Source: JACOMS01 sp964352785 (GTDB lineage Bacteria > Pseudomonadota > Alphaproteobacteria > Caulobacterales > Maricaulaceae). From it: a stretch of 64,000 bases of DNA. Of this stretch, positions 39,487 to 47,938 are shown piece by piece (position 1 is the first letter of the stretch; every line of letters begins with the position of its first letter). A model generated the notes under the pieces. That model had not been told where the DNA came from, did not search any database, and saw only the letters and a list, made by a program, of their open reading frames with translations. Location of the stretch: contig CAYGTI010000004.1 of the NCBI GenBank assembly GCA_964352785.1, positions 1 through 64,000 on the forward strand. Direction: 5' to 3'. Made by a program: the position numbers and the translations under genes.

Positions 39487-41826
39487 ATGACTGAATTATT
39501 GTTTGAGATTTTTTGCGAGGAAATTCCCGCGCGTATGCAGGCTAAGGCCGGTCGTGATCTGGAAAAGGCGTTGGTTGACGGGTTGACCAAGGCGGGGCTT
39601 GACGTGTCCGGCGCGCATCATTGGGCCGGGCCAAGGCGGCTTGGGTTTACGGCGGATATTCCGATGCGTAGCCCTGACGTGGTTGAGGAACGCAAGGGGC
39701 CGCGTGTAGGCTCGCCTGAGCAAGCCCTTGCCGGATTTCTGCGCGGCGCGGGACTGACAGATATTTCGCAAGCGGACATTCGCGAAGACAAAAAAGGCGA
39801 GCACTATGTCGCTGTGATTGAGCAGCCGGGCCAAGAGAGCGCGGATATTATCATTGCATTGATCCCAGAGATCATGAACAATTTCCCATGGCCGAAAAGC
39901 ATGACGTCCGGCGGGTCAAAATTTCGTTGGGTGCGGCCCTTGCAGTCCATGATCTGCCTCTTGGGCGGCTCGGTTGTACCTGTCCACGCGGGGGGTATGA
40001 CGGCAGGAAACGTGACCGAAGGGCATCGCCGCCATGGGCGCGGGCCATTTGAAGTGACATCCTACGCAGATTATAAAAAGACGCTTGAAACCAAAGGGCA
40101 TGTGCTGCTTGAGGCGAGTGAACGAAAATCTAAAATACTCGCGGATGCCAAAACGGCTTGCGAAGCGGCGGAGCTTGAACTGGTCGAGGACGAAGGGCTT
40201 TTGAATGAAGTTGCGGGTCTGGCGGAGTGGCCTGTGGTTATTCTCGGCGATATGGATCCGGCGTTTTTGCAGCTCCCCGGCGAGGTCATCCGGCTTTCCA
40301 TGCGCACGCACCAGAAATATTTCGCAGTGCGTCATCCTGATGGCTCTCTCGCGCCGAACTTTATTGTAGTCGCCAACCAAGCCGCGCCGGACGGCGGCAA
40401 AGCCATTGCAGCGGGCAATAGCCGCGTTTTATCTGCGCGCCTTGATGATGCGCGGTTCTTCCAAAGCGAAGACGCCAAGAAAAACCTGATTGACTATTAC
40501 GAGAAGCTCGACACCGTGGTGTTTCATAAAAAACTCGGCTCTATCAAAGACAAAGCCGAGCGGGTCGCGGCGCTCGCGCGGTTACTTGGGCACAAAGTCA
40601 GGGCCGATCCGGAGACGGCTGAGCAAGCGGCCAAGCTGGCCAAATGCGATCTGGTTACGCAAACGGTCATTGAGTTTACCAGCCTTCAGGGGCAAATTGG
40701 ACGCTTGATGTATGAGCGGGAAAACGGGCTTGCGCCCGCCCCCTCAGACCGCTTCGCGGCCAGCTCCCCCACAAGCGGTGGAGCGGATAAGCCCTCCACC
40801 GCTTTAGCGGGGGAGGTGGCTTCGGCGGCGCAGCCGCAGGAGACGGAGGGGGCCGCGCGCAGCGCGGTTGCTCACGCGCAATCCATCGCCATCGCTATCG
40901 AAGATCATTACAAACCCCAAGGGCCGTCGGATTCTGTCCCGACAAACCCCGTCGCAGTGGCCGTGGCGCTCGCCGACAAGCTCGACACGCTTGTGAGTTT
41001 CTGGGCGATCGATGAAAAACCGACGGGGAGCAAAGACCCGTTCGCGCTAAGACGGGCTGCACTCGGATTTGTGCGGATTATTTTGGAGAATGATGTTCGG
41101 TTGAATTTTCGAACATATTCTGTACTGGCGCTGCTGATTCTAAAACTTAGGGAAGTAAACAAAGAAAGTCAGCGATTAGATCAAGGGGAGCATTCTCACA
41201 GAGACGATGCAAGACTCAGGCAAGAACTTAATACAAAAATAGAAAATTATCGCGATTTAACAAAAAAATGTTTGGAGGAAAATGAAGTTCCGCCAGAATA
41301 TGTTCCAATCTCAGATGATATTCTTATATTTATTTTTGACCGCGTCAAAGTCTATCTCCGCGACAAAGGCTTCCGCCACGATCTCATCGACGCTGTGTTC
41401 GCGCTCGGTGAAGACGATCTCGTTGCCATCGTGAACCGCGTCCAAGCGCTCCAAGCTTTCCTCTCGACCTCCGACGGTGAAAACCTGCTCGCGGGTTACA
41501 AGCGCGCGGCGAATATCTTGAAAGCCGAGTCCAAAAAAGAGGCGCCGCCTGATGGCGAATCGGGCAAAGGGTCGCAGCTTGAGGAAACAGCGCTATATGA
41601 CGCTTTGGTCGTTGCAAAGGCCGATATTGACGCGGCGCTGGCCGCAGAGTCATACAGCGAAGCAATGACAGCGCTATCAAAACTGCGCGGGCCCATTGAT
41701 GCCTTCTTTGAACATGTCACCGTCAATGATGATGATCCAAAAAAGCGTGAAAATCGCCTTTTACTCTTGGTCTCTATACGTGATACTGCACGCAGGATTG
41801 CAGATTTCGATAAGGTGGATGGCTAG
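39487..41826 (+). CDS. glyS: glycyl-tRNA synthetase beta subunit, with in-frame repeat insertion
   Basis: 779 residues from ATG 39487 (MTELLFEIFCEEIPARMQ, the family N-terminus). LRTHQKYF-type motif SMRTHQKYFAVR, LDDARFFQ and HYKPQGPSD are recognisable; the C-terminal anticodon-binding part ends in RIADFDKVDG. Two oddities: residues about 418-461 (APAPSDRFAASSPTSGG...) are encoded by a copy of the palindromic repeat and interrupt an otherwise conserved stretch between LQGQIGRLMY and IAIAIEDHYKPQGP; and residues about 537-617 are encoded by an AT-rich patch (about 34% GC). The frame stays open, so the protein is probably made and functional, this being an essential gene. Confidence 0.93.
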   Translation: MTELLFEIFCEEIPARMQAKAGRDLEKALVDGLTKAGLDVSGAHHWAGPRRLGFTADIPMRSPDVVEERKGPRVGSPEQALAGFLRGAGLTDISQADIREDKKGEHYVAVIEQPGQESADIIIALIPEIMNNFPWPKSMTSGGSKFRWVRPLQSMICLLGGSVVPVHAGGMTAGNVTEGHRRHGRGPFEVTSYADYKKTLETKGHVLLEASERKSKILADAKTACEAAELELVEDEGLLNEVAGLAEWPVVILGDMDPAFLQLPGEVIRLSMRTHQKYFAVRHPDGSLAPNFIVVANQAAPDGGKAIAAGNSRVLSARLDDARFFQSEDAKKNLIDYYEKLDTVVFHKKLGSIKDKAERVAALARLLGHKVRADPETAEQAAKLAKCDLVTQTVIEFTSLQGQIGRLMYERENGLAPAPSDRFAASSPTSGGADKPSTALAGEVASAAQPQETEGAARSAVAHAQSIAIAIEDHYKPQGPSDSVPTNPVAVAVALADKLDTLVSFWAIDEKPTGSKDPFALRRAALGFVRIILENDVRLNFRTYSVLALLILKLREVNKESQRLDQGEHSHRDDARLRQELNTKIENYRDLTKKCLEENEVPPEYVPISDDILIFIFDRVKVYLRDKGFRHDLIDAVFALGEDDLVAIVNRVQALQAFLSTSDGENLLAGYKRAANILKAESKKEAPPDGESGKGSQLEETALYDALVVAKADIDAALAAESYSEAMTALSKLRGPIDAFFEHVTVNDDDPKKRENRLLLLVSIRDTARRIADFDKVDG
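40738..40867 (+). repeat. palindromic repeat element, copy B, inserted in frame within glyS
   Basis: GCCCCCTCAGACCGCTTCGC-GG, AGCTCCCCCACAAGCGGTGGAG, CCTCCACCGCTTTAGCGGGGGAGGTGG, CGGCGGCGCAGCCGC, GGAGGGGGC and CGCGCGCAGCGCG follow in the same order as in copy A (38951-39086). The reading frame of glyS runs through it without a stop and gives a Ser/Pro/Ala/Gly-rich segment of about 43 residues, comparable with the protein-coding palindromic elements of Rickettsia. Confidence 0.85.
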
Positions 41827-41841
41827 ATTTTAAAGTTATCA

Positions 41842-41919
41842 TTCCCGCGAAAGCGGGAACCCATCACCGGTTTCATCTTATGGAGATAATTCGGGAGATA
41901 GGGCCCTGCATACGCAGGG
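41842..41919 (+). repeat. double-hairpin intergenic repeat between glyS and ppdK
   Basis: TTCCCGC-GAAA-GCGGGAA (41842-41859) and CCCTGC-ATAC-GCAGGG (41904-41919), about 45 bases apart. Both motifs look like a dispersed alphaproteobacterial intergenic palindrome. The second is followed by ATGAAATTTTTT, so it might also work as a weak terminator for glyS just before ppdK. Confidence 0.6.
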
Positions 41920-41947
41920 ATGAAATTTTTTGGAAGCGGAACATATA

Positions 41948-44602
41948 ATGACACAATGGGTTTACAAGTTTGGCGGCGGTAGCGCGGACGGCGATACGTC
42001 GATGAAAAATCTGCTGGGCGGGAAAGGGGCCAACTTGGCCGAAATGGCCGCGCTGGGTCTTCCCGTACCTCCCGGATTTACCATGACCGCCGATGTTTGT
42101 ACGTCTTATTATGAGAACGGTGAAACATACCCCGATGATCTTGATCCACAGGTCGAGGCCGGGCTGGCGCATATAGAAAAGCTAACAGGCAAAAAATTCG
42201 GCGATAGCGAAAATCCGCTGCTTGTGTCGGTACGCTCCGGCGCGCGGGCCTCTATGCCGGGTATGATGGATACGGTGCTTAACCTGGGCCTTAACGATGA
42301 TACTGCCGAAGGTCTTGCCGCGCTCTCCGGGGATCGCCGCTTTGCGCTCGATAGCTACCGCCGGTTTATCACCATGTATTCCGATGTTGTGCTGGGCGTT
42401 CATCACCACACTTTTGAGGATATTCTGGATCGCCATAAAGCCAGTCACGGCTATATGCTGGATACGGAGATTACTGCTGACAATTGGGCGGACATTATCA
42501 AAGATTACAAAAAGGCCGTGCAACAAGAGCTAGGCCGCGAGTTCCCGCAAGACCCTAAAGACCAATTGCAAGGCGCGATTGATGCGGTGTTCGGCTCATG
42601 GATGAATGATCGCGCGGTGGTATATCGCCGCCTGAATGATATTCCGGCGGCATGGGGCACAGCGGTCAATGTCCAAGCCATGGTGTTTGGCAATATGGGC
42701 GAGACATCGGCGACAGGCGTCGCGTTTACCCGTGACCCTTCTACTGGCGAAAATGCCTATTACGGCGAATTTTTGATAAATGCTCAAGGTGAGGACGTTG
42801 TGGCGGGTATCCGCACGCCGCAGACTTTGACAAAAGTCGCCCGCGAAGAGATGGGCGAGACGGCTTTGTCGATGGAAGAGGCTTTGCCGGATGTTTACAC
42901 GCAATTGGCTGATATTTTCCAAACCCTTGAAGCACATTACCGCGATATGCAGGATATCGAGTTCACCGTTGAAGAAGGTAAACTGTGGATGTTACAAACC
43001 CGCACGGGTAAACGCACGGCGCGCGCCGCACTTAAAATCGCGGTGGACATGGCCGATGATGGCCAGATTAGCAAAGACCAAGCACTTATGCGGGTGGAAC
43101 CTTTGTCGCTAGACCAGCTTTTGCACCCCACACTGGACGCTGACGCGGAGCGGGACGTTATCGCCATGGGTCTTCCGGCGTCCCCCGGAGCGGCGATTGG
43201 CGAAGTTGTGTTCTCCTCCGACGAGGCCGAAGCGCTTTCCAAGGCGGGTCACAAAGTCATTTTGGTGCGCACAGAAACCTCGCCGGAAGATATTCACGGC
43301 ATGCATGCGGCCGAGGCGATTGTGACCGCGCGGGGCGGCATGACCTCTCACGCAGCGGTTGTGGCGCGCGGTATGGGCCGTCCATGTGTGTCCGGCGCTG
43401 GCAATATTCGTATCGATCTTGAGGCGCAGCAATTCTCGTGCGCGGGCCGTATTGTAAAAAAAGGCGATATCGTCACTGTGGACGGCGCAACCGGGCAGGT
43501 CTTTGCTGGAGCCGTCGCGATGGTTCAGCCGGAACTCTCAGGTGATTTTGCCAAGATTATGGTTTGGGCGGACGTAGCCCGCACACTTGGCATCCGCACA
43601 AATGCTGAAACGCCACTGGACGTACAAACCGCAAAGGACTTTGGCGCGGAAGGCATTGGTCTTTGCCGGACAGAACACATGTTCTTTGAAGCGGACCGGC
43701 TGGGCTATTTCCGCGAAATGATTCTGGCGAGTGACAAGGCTGGGCGCGAAGACGCGCTGGCGAAAATCCTACCGGTCCAGCGTGAGGATTTTGCCGCGAT
43801 ATTTCGGATCATGGAAGATCGTCCCTGTACTATCCGTTTGCTTGATCCGCCTTTGCATGAATTTTTACCGCACAGCGAAGATGACATTCAGTCCGTGGCC
43901 GAAGCGACGGGCCTTGCCGCTTCCGAGTTGATGGCAAGAGCGCGTGAGCTGTCCGAGAGCAATCCGATGCTCGGGCACCGGGGATGCCGTTTGGGTATTT
44001 CATATCCCGAAATTTATAAGATGCAGGCACGGGCCATATTTGAGGCGCAAATCGCCGTTGAAGCCGAAACGGGAGTCTGCCCGGTGGCGGAAATTATGAT
44101 CCCGCTGGTCTCATCTGCTAAAGAGCTGGAAATTCTAAAAAAAGCGATCAAAGAAGTGGCGGGTGATGTCGGCGCGCGGGCGTATACGGTTGGTACGATG
44201 ATAGAACTGCCCCGGGCGGCTCTACGCGCCGGGGATATTGCGGAGCATGCGGCGTTCTTCTCATTCGGGACAAACGATCTGACTCAAACCACCTTTGGGC
44301 TCTCCCGTGATGATGCCGGACGGTTTCTGCCCGATTATGTGGCACAGGGCATTATGGAAAAAGACCCGTTTGTGACACTGGACCAAGAGGGTGTTGGAGA
44401 CCTTATTTCTATTGCCGCCGAGCGTGGCCGCGCGGTGCGCCCTGACATAAAAATGGGCATATGCGGAGAGCATGGCGGCGATCCGGCCTCTATCGACTTC
44501 TGCCACCGCTCAGGCTTGAATTATGTCTCTTGCTCTCCATATAGAGTGCCGATTGCGCGCTTATCAGCGGCACAAGCCGCAATACGTGCGAGAAGTGCCT
44601 GA
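41948..44602 (+). CDS. ppdK: pyruvate, phosphate dikinase
   Basis: 884 residues from ATG 41948 (MTQWVYKFGGG); an in-frame TTG at 41930 is not needed. ATP-grasp N-terminal part with LGGKGANLAEMA and SVRSGARASMPGMMDTVLNLG; the phosphohistidine domain with GGMTSHAAVVARGMGRPCVSG (His468); and the PEP-binding barrel with GIGLCRTEHMFF, MLGHRGCRLGI and CGEHGGDP. It interconverts pyruvate + ATP + Pi and PEP + AMP + PPi, for gluconeogenesis from C3/C4 acids; with fbp in the same window it suggests growth on non-sugar carbon. Confidence 0.97.
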   Translation: MTQWVYKFGGGSADGDTSMKNLLGGKGANLAEMAALGLPVPPGFTMTADVCTSYYENGETYPDDLDPQVEAGLAHIEKLTGKKFGDSENPLLVSVRSGARASMPGMMDTVLNLGLNDDTAEGLAALSGDRRFALDSYRRFITMYSDVVLGVHHHTFEDILDRHKASHGYMLDTEITADNWADIIKDYKKAVQQELGREFPQDPKDQLQGAIDAVFGSWMNDRAVVYRRLNDIPAAWGTAVNVQAMVFGNMGETSATGVAFTRDPSTGENAYYGEFLINAQGEDVVAGIRTPQTLTKVAREEMGETALSMEEALPDVYTQLADIFQTLEAHYRDMQDIEFTVEEGKLWMLQTRTGKRTARAALKIAVDMADDGQISKDQALMRVEPLSLDQLLHPTLDADAERDVIAMGLPASPGAAIGEVVFSSDEAEALSKAGHKVILVRTETSPEDIHGMHAAEAIVTARGGMTSHAAVVARGMGRPCVSGAGNIRIDLEAQQFSCAGRIVKKGDIVTVDGATGQVFAGAVAMVQPELSGDFAKIMVWADVARTLGIRTNAETPLDVQTAKDFGAEGIGLCRTEHMFFEADRLGYFREMILASDKAGREDALAKILPVQREDFAAIFRIMEDRPCTIRLLDPPLHEFLPHSEDDIQSVAEATGLAASELMARARELSESNPMLGHRGCRLGISYPEIYKMQARAIFEAQIAVEAETGVCPVAEIMIPLVSSAKELEILKKAIKEVAGDVGARAYTVGTMIELPRAALRAGDIAEHAAFFSFGTNDLTQTTFGLSRDDAGRFLPDYVAQGIMEKDPFVTLDQEGVGDLISIAAERGRAVRPDIKMGICGEHGGDPASIDFCHRSGLNYVSCSPYRVPIARLSAAQAAIRARSA

Positions 44603-44604
44603 TT

Positions 44605-44620
44605 GTTAACGGTTGGTTAA
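44605..44620 (-). promoter_or_regulatory. CtrA box (TTAA-N7-TTAAC) upstream of the cell wall hydrolase gene
   Basis: On the minus strand TTAA, seven bases, TTAAC (on the plus strand GTTAA at 44605-44609 and TTAA at 44617-44620), a full match to the CtrA consensus. It lies 105-120 bases upstream of ATG 44725. It starts 3 bases after the ppdK stop. CtrA control of a cell wall hydrolase is plausible; only the sequence match is seen. Confidence 0.5.
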
Positions 44621-44724
44621 TAGATTAGGCTGACTTTTTAACGTGATTCTAAGATTAGAGTGTTATTTCTAATGTTGAATTTAGGGGTTGATGGACTCAA
44701 CTCGAAGCTATAGAGAGCGCCGCC

Positions 44725-45465
44725 ATGACTAAGGTGCAAACAAAATATGCCGGATGGGGCCTTGCGCTCAGCGCTCTGATGATCGCTGCGGTGGCCTTTC
44801 CTGTGATTGCCCAGACCGCTGCCGAGCAGCGCGAGGCTCATCAATGGAAGAAACGTGCAAACGCGATGGAAGCCGCGCCGGTCGCTCATAAAGACTCCGC
44901 GCTCGTGGCCCGGCTTGCGGCGCTCCAAGCTGATAAGTCGTTGACGACCTACATGCGGGATGCGGCCCTAACCGATAATCTGCAGACTTATAGCTCGCTT
45001 GATCTGGATAAAGCCGTGAAAGCGGCGGATGAACTGCGCTGTCTGTCTGAGGCTGTTTACTATGAAGCGCGCTCCGAGACTCGCTCCGGACAAAAAGCTG
45101 TGGCTGAAGTTGTTCTGAACCGTGTGGGCAGTAAACACTTCCCTGACACAGTGTGCGGCGTGGTCTATGAAGGATCAGAGCGCCGGACAGGCTGTCAATT
45201 CAGCTTTACCTGTGACGGCTCTATGACCCAAGCGCCTAAAGGCCGGGCATGGAAACGCTCACAAGATGTTGCGCAGCTTGTTTTAACGGGGGGCGTTAAA
45301 CCCTTTACAAACCGGGCGACCCATTACCACACAACGGCTGTGAACCCGCATTGGTCGGGCAGTCTGCGTATGACGCGCCGCGTGGGGTCACACGTGTTTT
45401 ACCGCTTTGCGCCATATAATTACGCGCCGTCCACGCCGTCTCTGATGGTGGCCCCGCCGTCCTAG
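44725..45465 (+). CDS. SleB-type cell wall hydrolase
   Basis: 246 residues. N-terminal signal/anchor (GWGLALSALMIAAVAFPVIAQT), a charged helical stretch, then the Hydrolase_2 (SleB) domain from about 110: LRCLSEAVYYEARSE with the catalytic Glu, GQKAVAEVVLNRVGSKHFPDTVCGVVYEG, CQFSFTCDG and NRATHYHTTAVNPHWS. Such enzymes are periplasmic lytic transglycosylases/amidases acting on peptidoglycan; alphaproteobacteria keep them although they do not form spores. A CtrA box lies in the upstream gap. Confidence 0.88.
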   Translation: MTKVQTKYAGWGLALSALMIAAVAFPVIAQTAAEQREAHQWKKRANAMEAAPVAHKDSALVARLAALQADKSLTTYMRDAALTDNLQTYSSLDLDKAVKAADELRCLSEAVYYEARSETRSGQKAVAEVVLNRVGSKHFPDTVCGVVYEGSERRTGCQFSFTCDGSMTQAPKGRAWKRSQDVAQLVLTGGVKPFTNRATHYHTTAVNPHWSGSLRMTRRVGSHVFYRFAPYNYAPSTPSLMVAPPS

Positions 45466-45485
45466 GAACAGCTTAGACGCGCTCC

Positions 45486-45773
45486 TTATTCGGGCGCGCC
45501 AATAACCCATTTAAATGGTTTTATCACAATAGATTTGGGCAAATGCGCTTTGCCGTAAGGGTCGCGCTGTGTCCATTCGGTCACGGAGGTCTTATTCTCG
45601 GCTTCAACGATCAAAAGCGAGCCGCGCATAACCCCTTCATCGTCGAGCCACGGACCTGCCGCGAGCACTTTGGCGGCTGTGTCGGTTTTTAGCCACGAAA
45701 GATGTGCGTCTCGGTTGGCTTTTCGGATCGGTAATCCGTCGTCTTTGTCTTCTGTATATATAATAAACTGCAT
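45486..45773 (-). CDS. YCII-related protein
   Basis: 95 residues with the YciI ferredoxin-like fold: RKANRDAHLSWLKT (conserved His/Asp), LAAGPWLDDEG, GSLLIVEAENKTSVTEW and RDPYGKAHL. Function of the family is uncertain. It is 9 bases downstream of gpsA on the same strand, a common alphaproteobacterial arrangement (tsaD-gpsA-yciI). Confidence 0.88.
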   Translation of the reverse strand: MQFIIYTEDKDDGLPIRKANRDAHLSWLKTDTAAKVLAAGPWLDDEGVMRGSLLIVEAENKTSVTEWTQRDPYGKAHLPKSIVIKPFKWVIGAPE

Positions 45774-45782
45774 AGAAGTTCT

Positions 45783-46787
45783 CTATTCCGTTTCCGATTT
45801 GTGGCCGCGTGAGAGAAGCCGGCTAATGGCGGCGTCAATATCTTCGCTGCCTGATAAAATATTCGCCATGGCCGTACAGATTGGCATTTCGATCCCGACG
45901 TTTTGCGCCAGTGCTTTGAGCGCCGGAGCTGTGGCGACACCTTCGGTCACGGCTGTTCGCGCGCTCATAATCTGCTCGAGGCTTTGCCCGCTTCCAAGGG
46001 CCAGACCGCAAGACATGTTTCGCGATTGCTCAGACGAGCAGGTCAAGACCAGATCACCCAATCCGCAAAGCCCTGTCAGTGTTTCGGGCTCGCATCCAAG
46101 CGCTTTACCCAAGCGGGTCATTTCCGCAAAACCCCGCGCAATGATCGCGGCGTGGGCGGAACGCCCTAGACCTTTGCCGAGCACCAATCCGCACACTATC
46201 GCGAGCACATTTTTCACCGCGCCGCCAATTTCCGCGCCCAGAACATCATCTGAATAATAAGGCCTGAAAGTCGGCGAGGCGATGGCTGTGATCAGTTTTG
46301 CGCCAATATGAGCGTCGGCGCAGGCGAGCGTGACAGCCGTTGGCAGGCCTTGGGCCACATCAATGGCAAAGCTGGGGCCGGATAGCACAACCGGAACAGC
46401 TTGGGGCAAGATATCTTCGATGACTTGGCTCATGAACTTGCCCGTCGCTATTTCTATACCCTTGGAGCACAGCACAATAGGTAAGCCCGGACGCACGTGG
46501 GGTACAAATTGCGACAGGCTGGCGCGCATGTGCTGTGCAGGGGTCACGACGAGAACGGCCTGACATCCGGCAAGGTCTGCCAGATCGGTCGTGGCCTGAA
46601 TATTTGGATTAAGCGCGACGCCGGGAAGGTAGAGGCTGTTCACGTGAGACGTATTAATGGCCTTAACGCAGTCTGTCTCAAATGCCCACAGAGTGACGCC
46701 CCGCCCCGCCACAGCAAGTGTTTGCGCGAGGGCTGTGCCCCAAGCGCCGCCGCCAATGACGCCTATCTTTTCGTATGTATCTGTCAT
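45783..46787 (-). CDS. gpsA: glycerol-3-phosphate dehydrogenase (NAD(P)+)
   Basis: 334 residues. GGGAWGTALAQTLA Rossmann motif, LCSKGIEIATGKF, SGPSFAIDVAQGLPTAV, the catalytic Lys in EIGGAVKNVLAI, and GLCGLGDLVLTCSS. It makes sn-glycerol-3-phosphate for phospholipids from DHAP. It overlaps tsaD by one base (TGATG). Distinct from the respiratory enzyme at 60384. Confidence 0.96.
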   Translation of the reverse strand: MTDTYEKIGVIGGGAWGTALAQTLAVAGRGVTLWAFETDCVKAINTSHVNSLYLPGVALNPNIQATTDLADLAGCQAVLVVTPAQHMRASLSQFVPHVRPGLPIVLCSKGIEIATGKFMSQVIEDILPQAVPVVLSGPSFAIDVAQGLPTAVTLACADAHIGAKLITAIASPTFRPYYSDDVLGAEIGGAVKNVLAIVCGLVLGKGLGRSAHAAIIARGFAEMTRLGKALGCEPETLTGLCGLGDLVLTCSSEQSRNMSCGLALGSGQSLEQIMSARTAVTEGVATAPALKALAQNVGIEMPICTAMANILSGSEDIDAAISRLLSRGHKSETE

Positions 46788-47908
46788 CAGGATTTTGGCC
46801 CTTTCTTGCCCGAGCCGCTGGCCGGATTTGCGAATGCTGCGCCGCTATCAAGCGGCCAGCGCGGACGTGCTTTAATATCTAGCGGCGACACGTCTGCGGC
46901 AAGATAGTGCTCCATTCCCGCAAGTGCAATCATAGCCGCATTATCTGTGCAATATTTTAGCGGAGGGGCTGTAAGTGTGTAGCCGCGGCTTTCGCATAGA
47001 ACGTCGAGAGATTGCCGGATGGCTTGATTCGCAGCGACACCACCGGCCACGACAAAGCGCCGCTCTCCGGTCTCGCTCAGACTATCAAACATATTCATAG
47101 CCTGCTGCGTTCGGTCGACAAGCACATCGCAGACTGCTTGCTGGAAACTTGCGGCAATATCGCCCTTGGCGCTCTCTGATTGATTACTGGCGGCATAGGC
47201 CCGCGCGACAGCCGTTTTGAGGCCGGCAAAAGAAAAATCAGCATGAGGCTTACCTTTATAAGGGCGCGGTAAAGACACTGCGTCTGGGTTACCCGTTAGG
47301 GCGGCTTTTTCAACTTGAGGGCCGCCGGGAAAGCCAAGGCCCATAACTTTGGCGGTTTTATCAAAGGCTTCTCCTGCTGCGTCGTCGACAGTGCTGCCCA
47401 GCCGCTCATAATCCCCCAGTCCTTTAACCGCTAGAAGCTGGCTATGTCCGCCAGAGACAAGCAGTAATAAATAAGGGAACGGGCAAGGCTGGGCAAGGCG
47501 AGGGGAAAGCGCGTGTCCTTCAAGGTGATTGACGGCAATCAGAGGAATATCCAGAGACAACGATAAGCCTTTGGCGCTCATGAGGCCTGCTATGACGCCG
47601 CCAATCAAGCCAGGCCCTGCGGTCGCGGCGACGGCCGATAAATCTTCGTAGGCGGTGCTTGCTTCGGACATGGCTTGATCAATGATGTGATCAATTTTCT
47701 GCAAATGCGCGCGCGCGGCAATTTCAGGGACAACCCCGCCAAAAGGCGCGTGTTGTTCGTCTTGACTGGCAATTACCGAGGACAGAATGTGAAAATCCCC
47801 GTTCTGATCGCGTTTCATCACAGAAGCGGCGGTTTCGTCGCAGCTTGATTCAATCCCGAGTATCAGGGCTATGTCTTGCGCGGAGCTATGGTTTGGCGTT
47901 ATGGGCAT
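46787..47908 (-). CDS. tsaD: tRNA threonylcarbamoyladenosine transferase TsaD
   Basis: 373 residues from ATG 47908 (MPITPNHSSAQ); the in-frame ATG at 47944 would overlap the hemC start. GIESSCDETAASV, the metal-binding NHLEGHALS, LLLVSGGHSQLL and FAGLKTAV are diagnostic. With TsaB/TsaE it makes t6A at position 37 of ANN-decoding tRNAs. It diverges from hemC with only 30 bases between start codons, so promoters must overlap coding sequence. Confidence 0.96.
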   Translation of the reverse strand: MPITPNHSSAQDIALILGIESSCDETAASVMKRDQNGDFHILSSVIASQDEQHAPFGGVVPEIAARAHLQKIDHIIDQAMSEASTAYEDLSAVAATAGPGLIGGVIAGLMSAKGLSLSLDIPLIAVNHLEGHALSPRLAQPCPFPYLLLLVSGGHSQLLAVKGLGDYERLGSTVDDAAGEAFDKTAKVMGLGFPGGPQVEKAALTGNPDAVSLPRPYKGKPHADFSFAGLKTAVARAYAASNQSESAKGDIAASFQQAVCDVLVDRTQQAMNMFDSLSETGERRFVVAGGVAANQAIRQSLDVLCESRGYTLTAPPLKYCTDNAAMIALAGMEHYLAADVSPLDIKARPRWPLDSGAAFANPASGSGKKGPKS

Positions 47909-47938
47909 AGCGCAATCGATAGTGCGAGACTGAAATAT

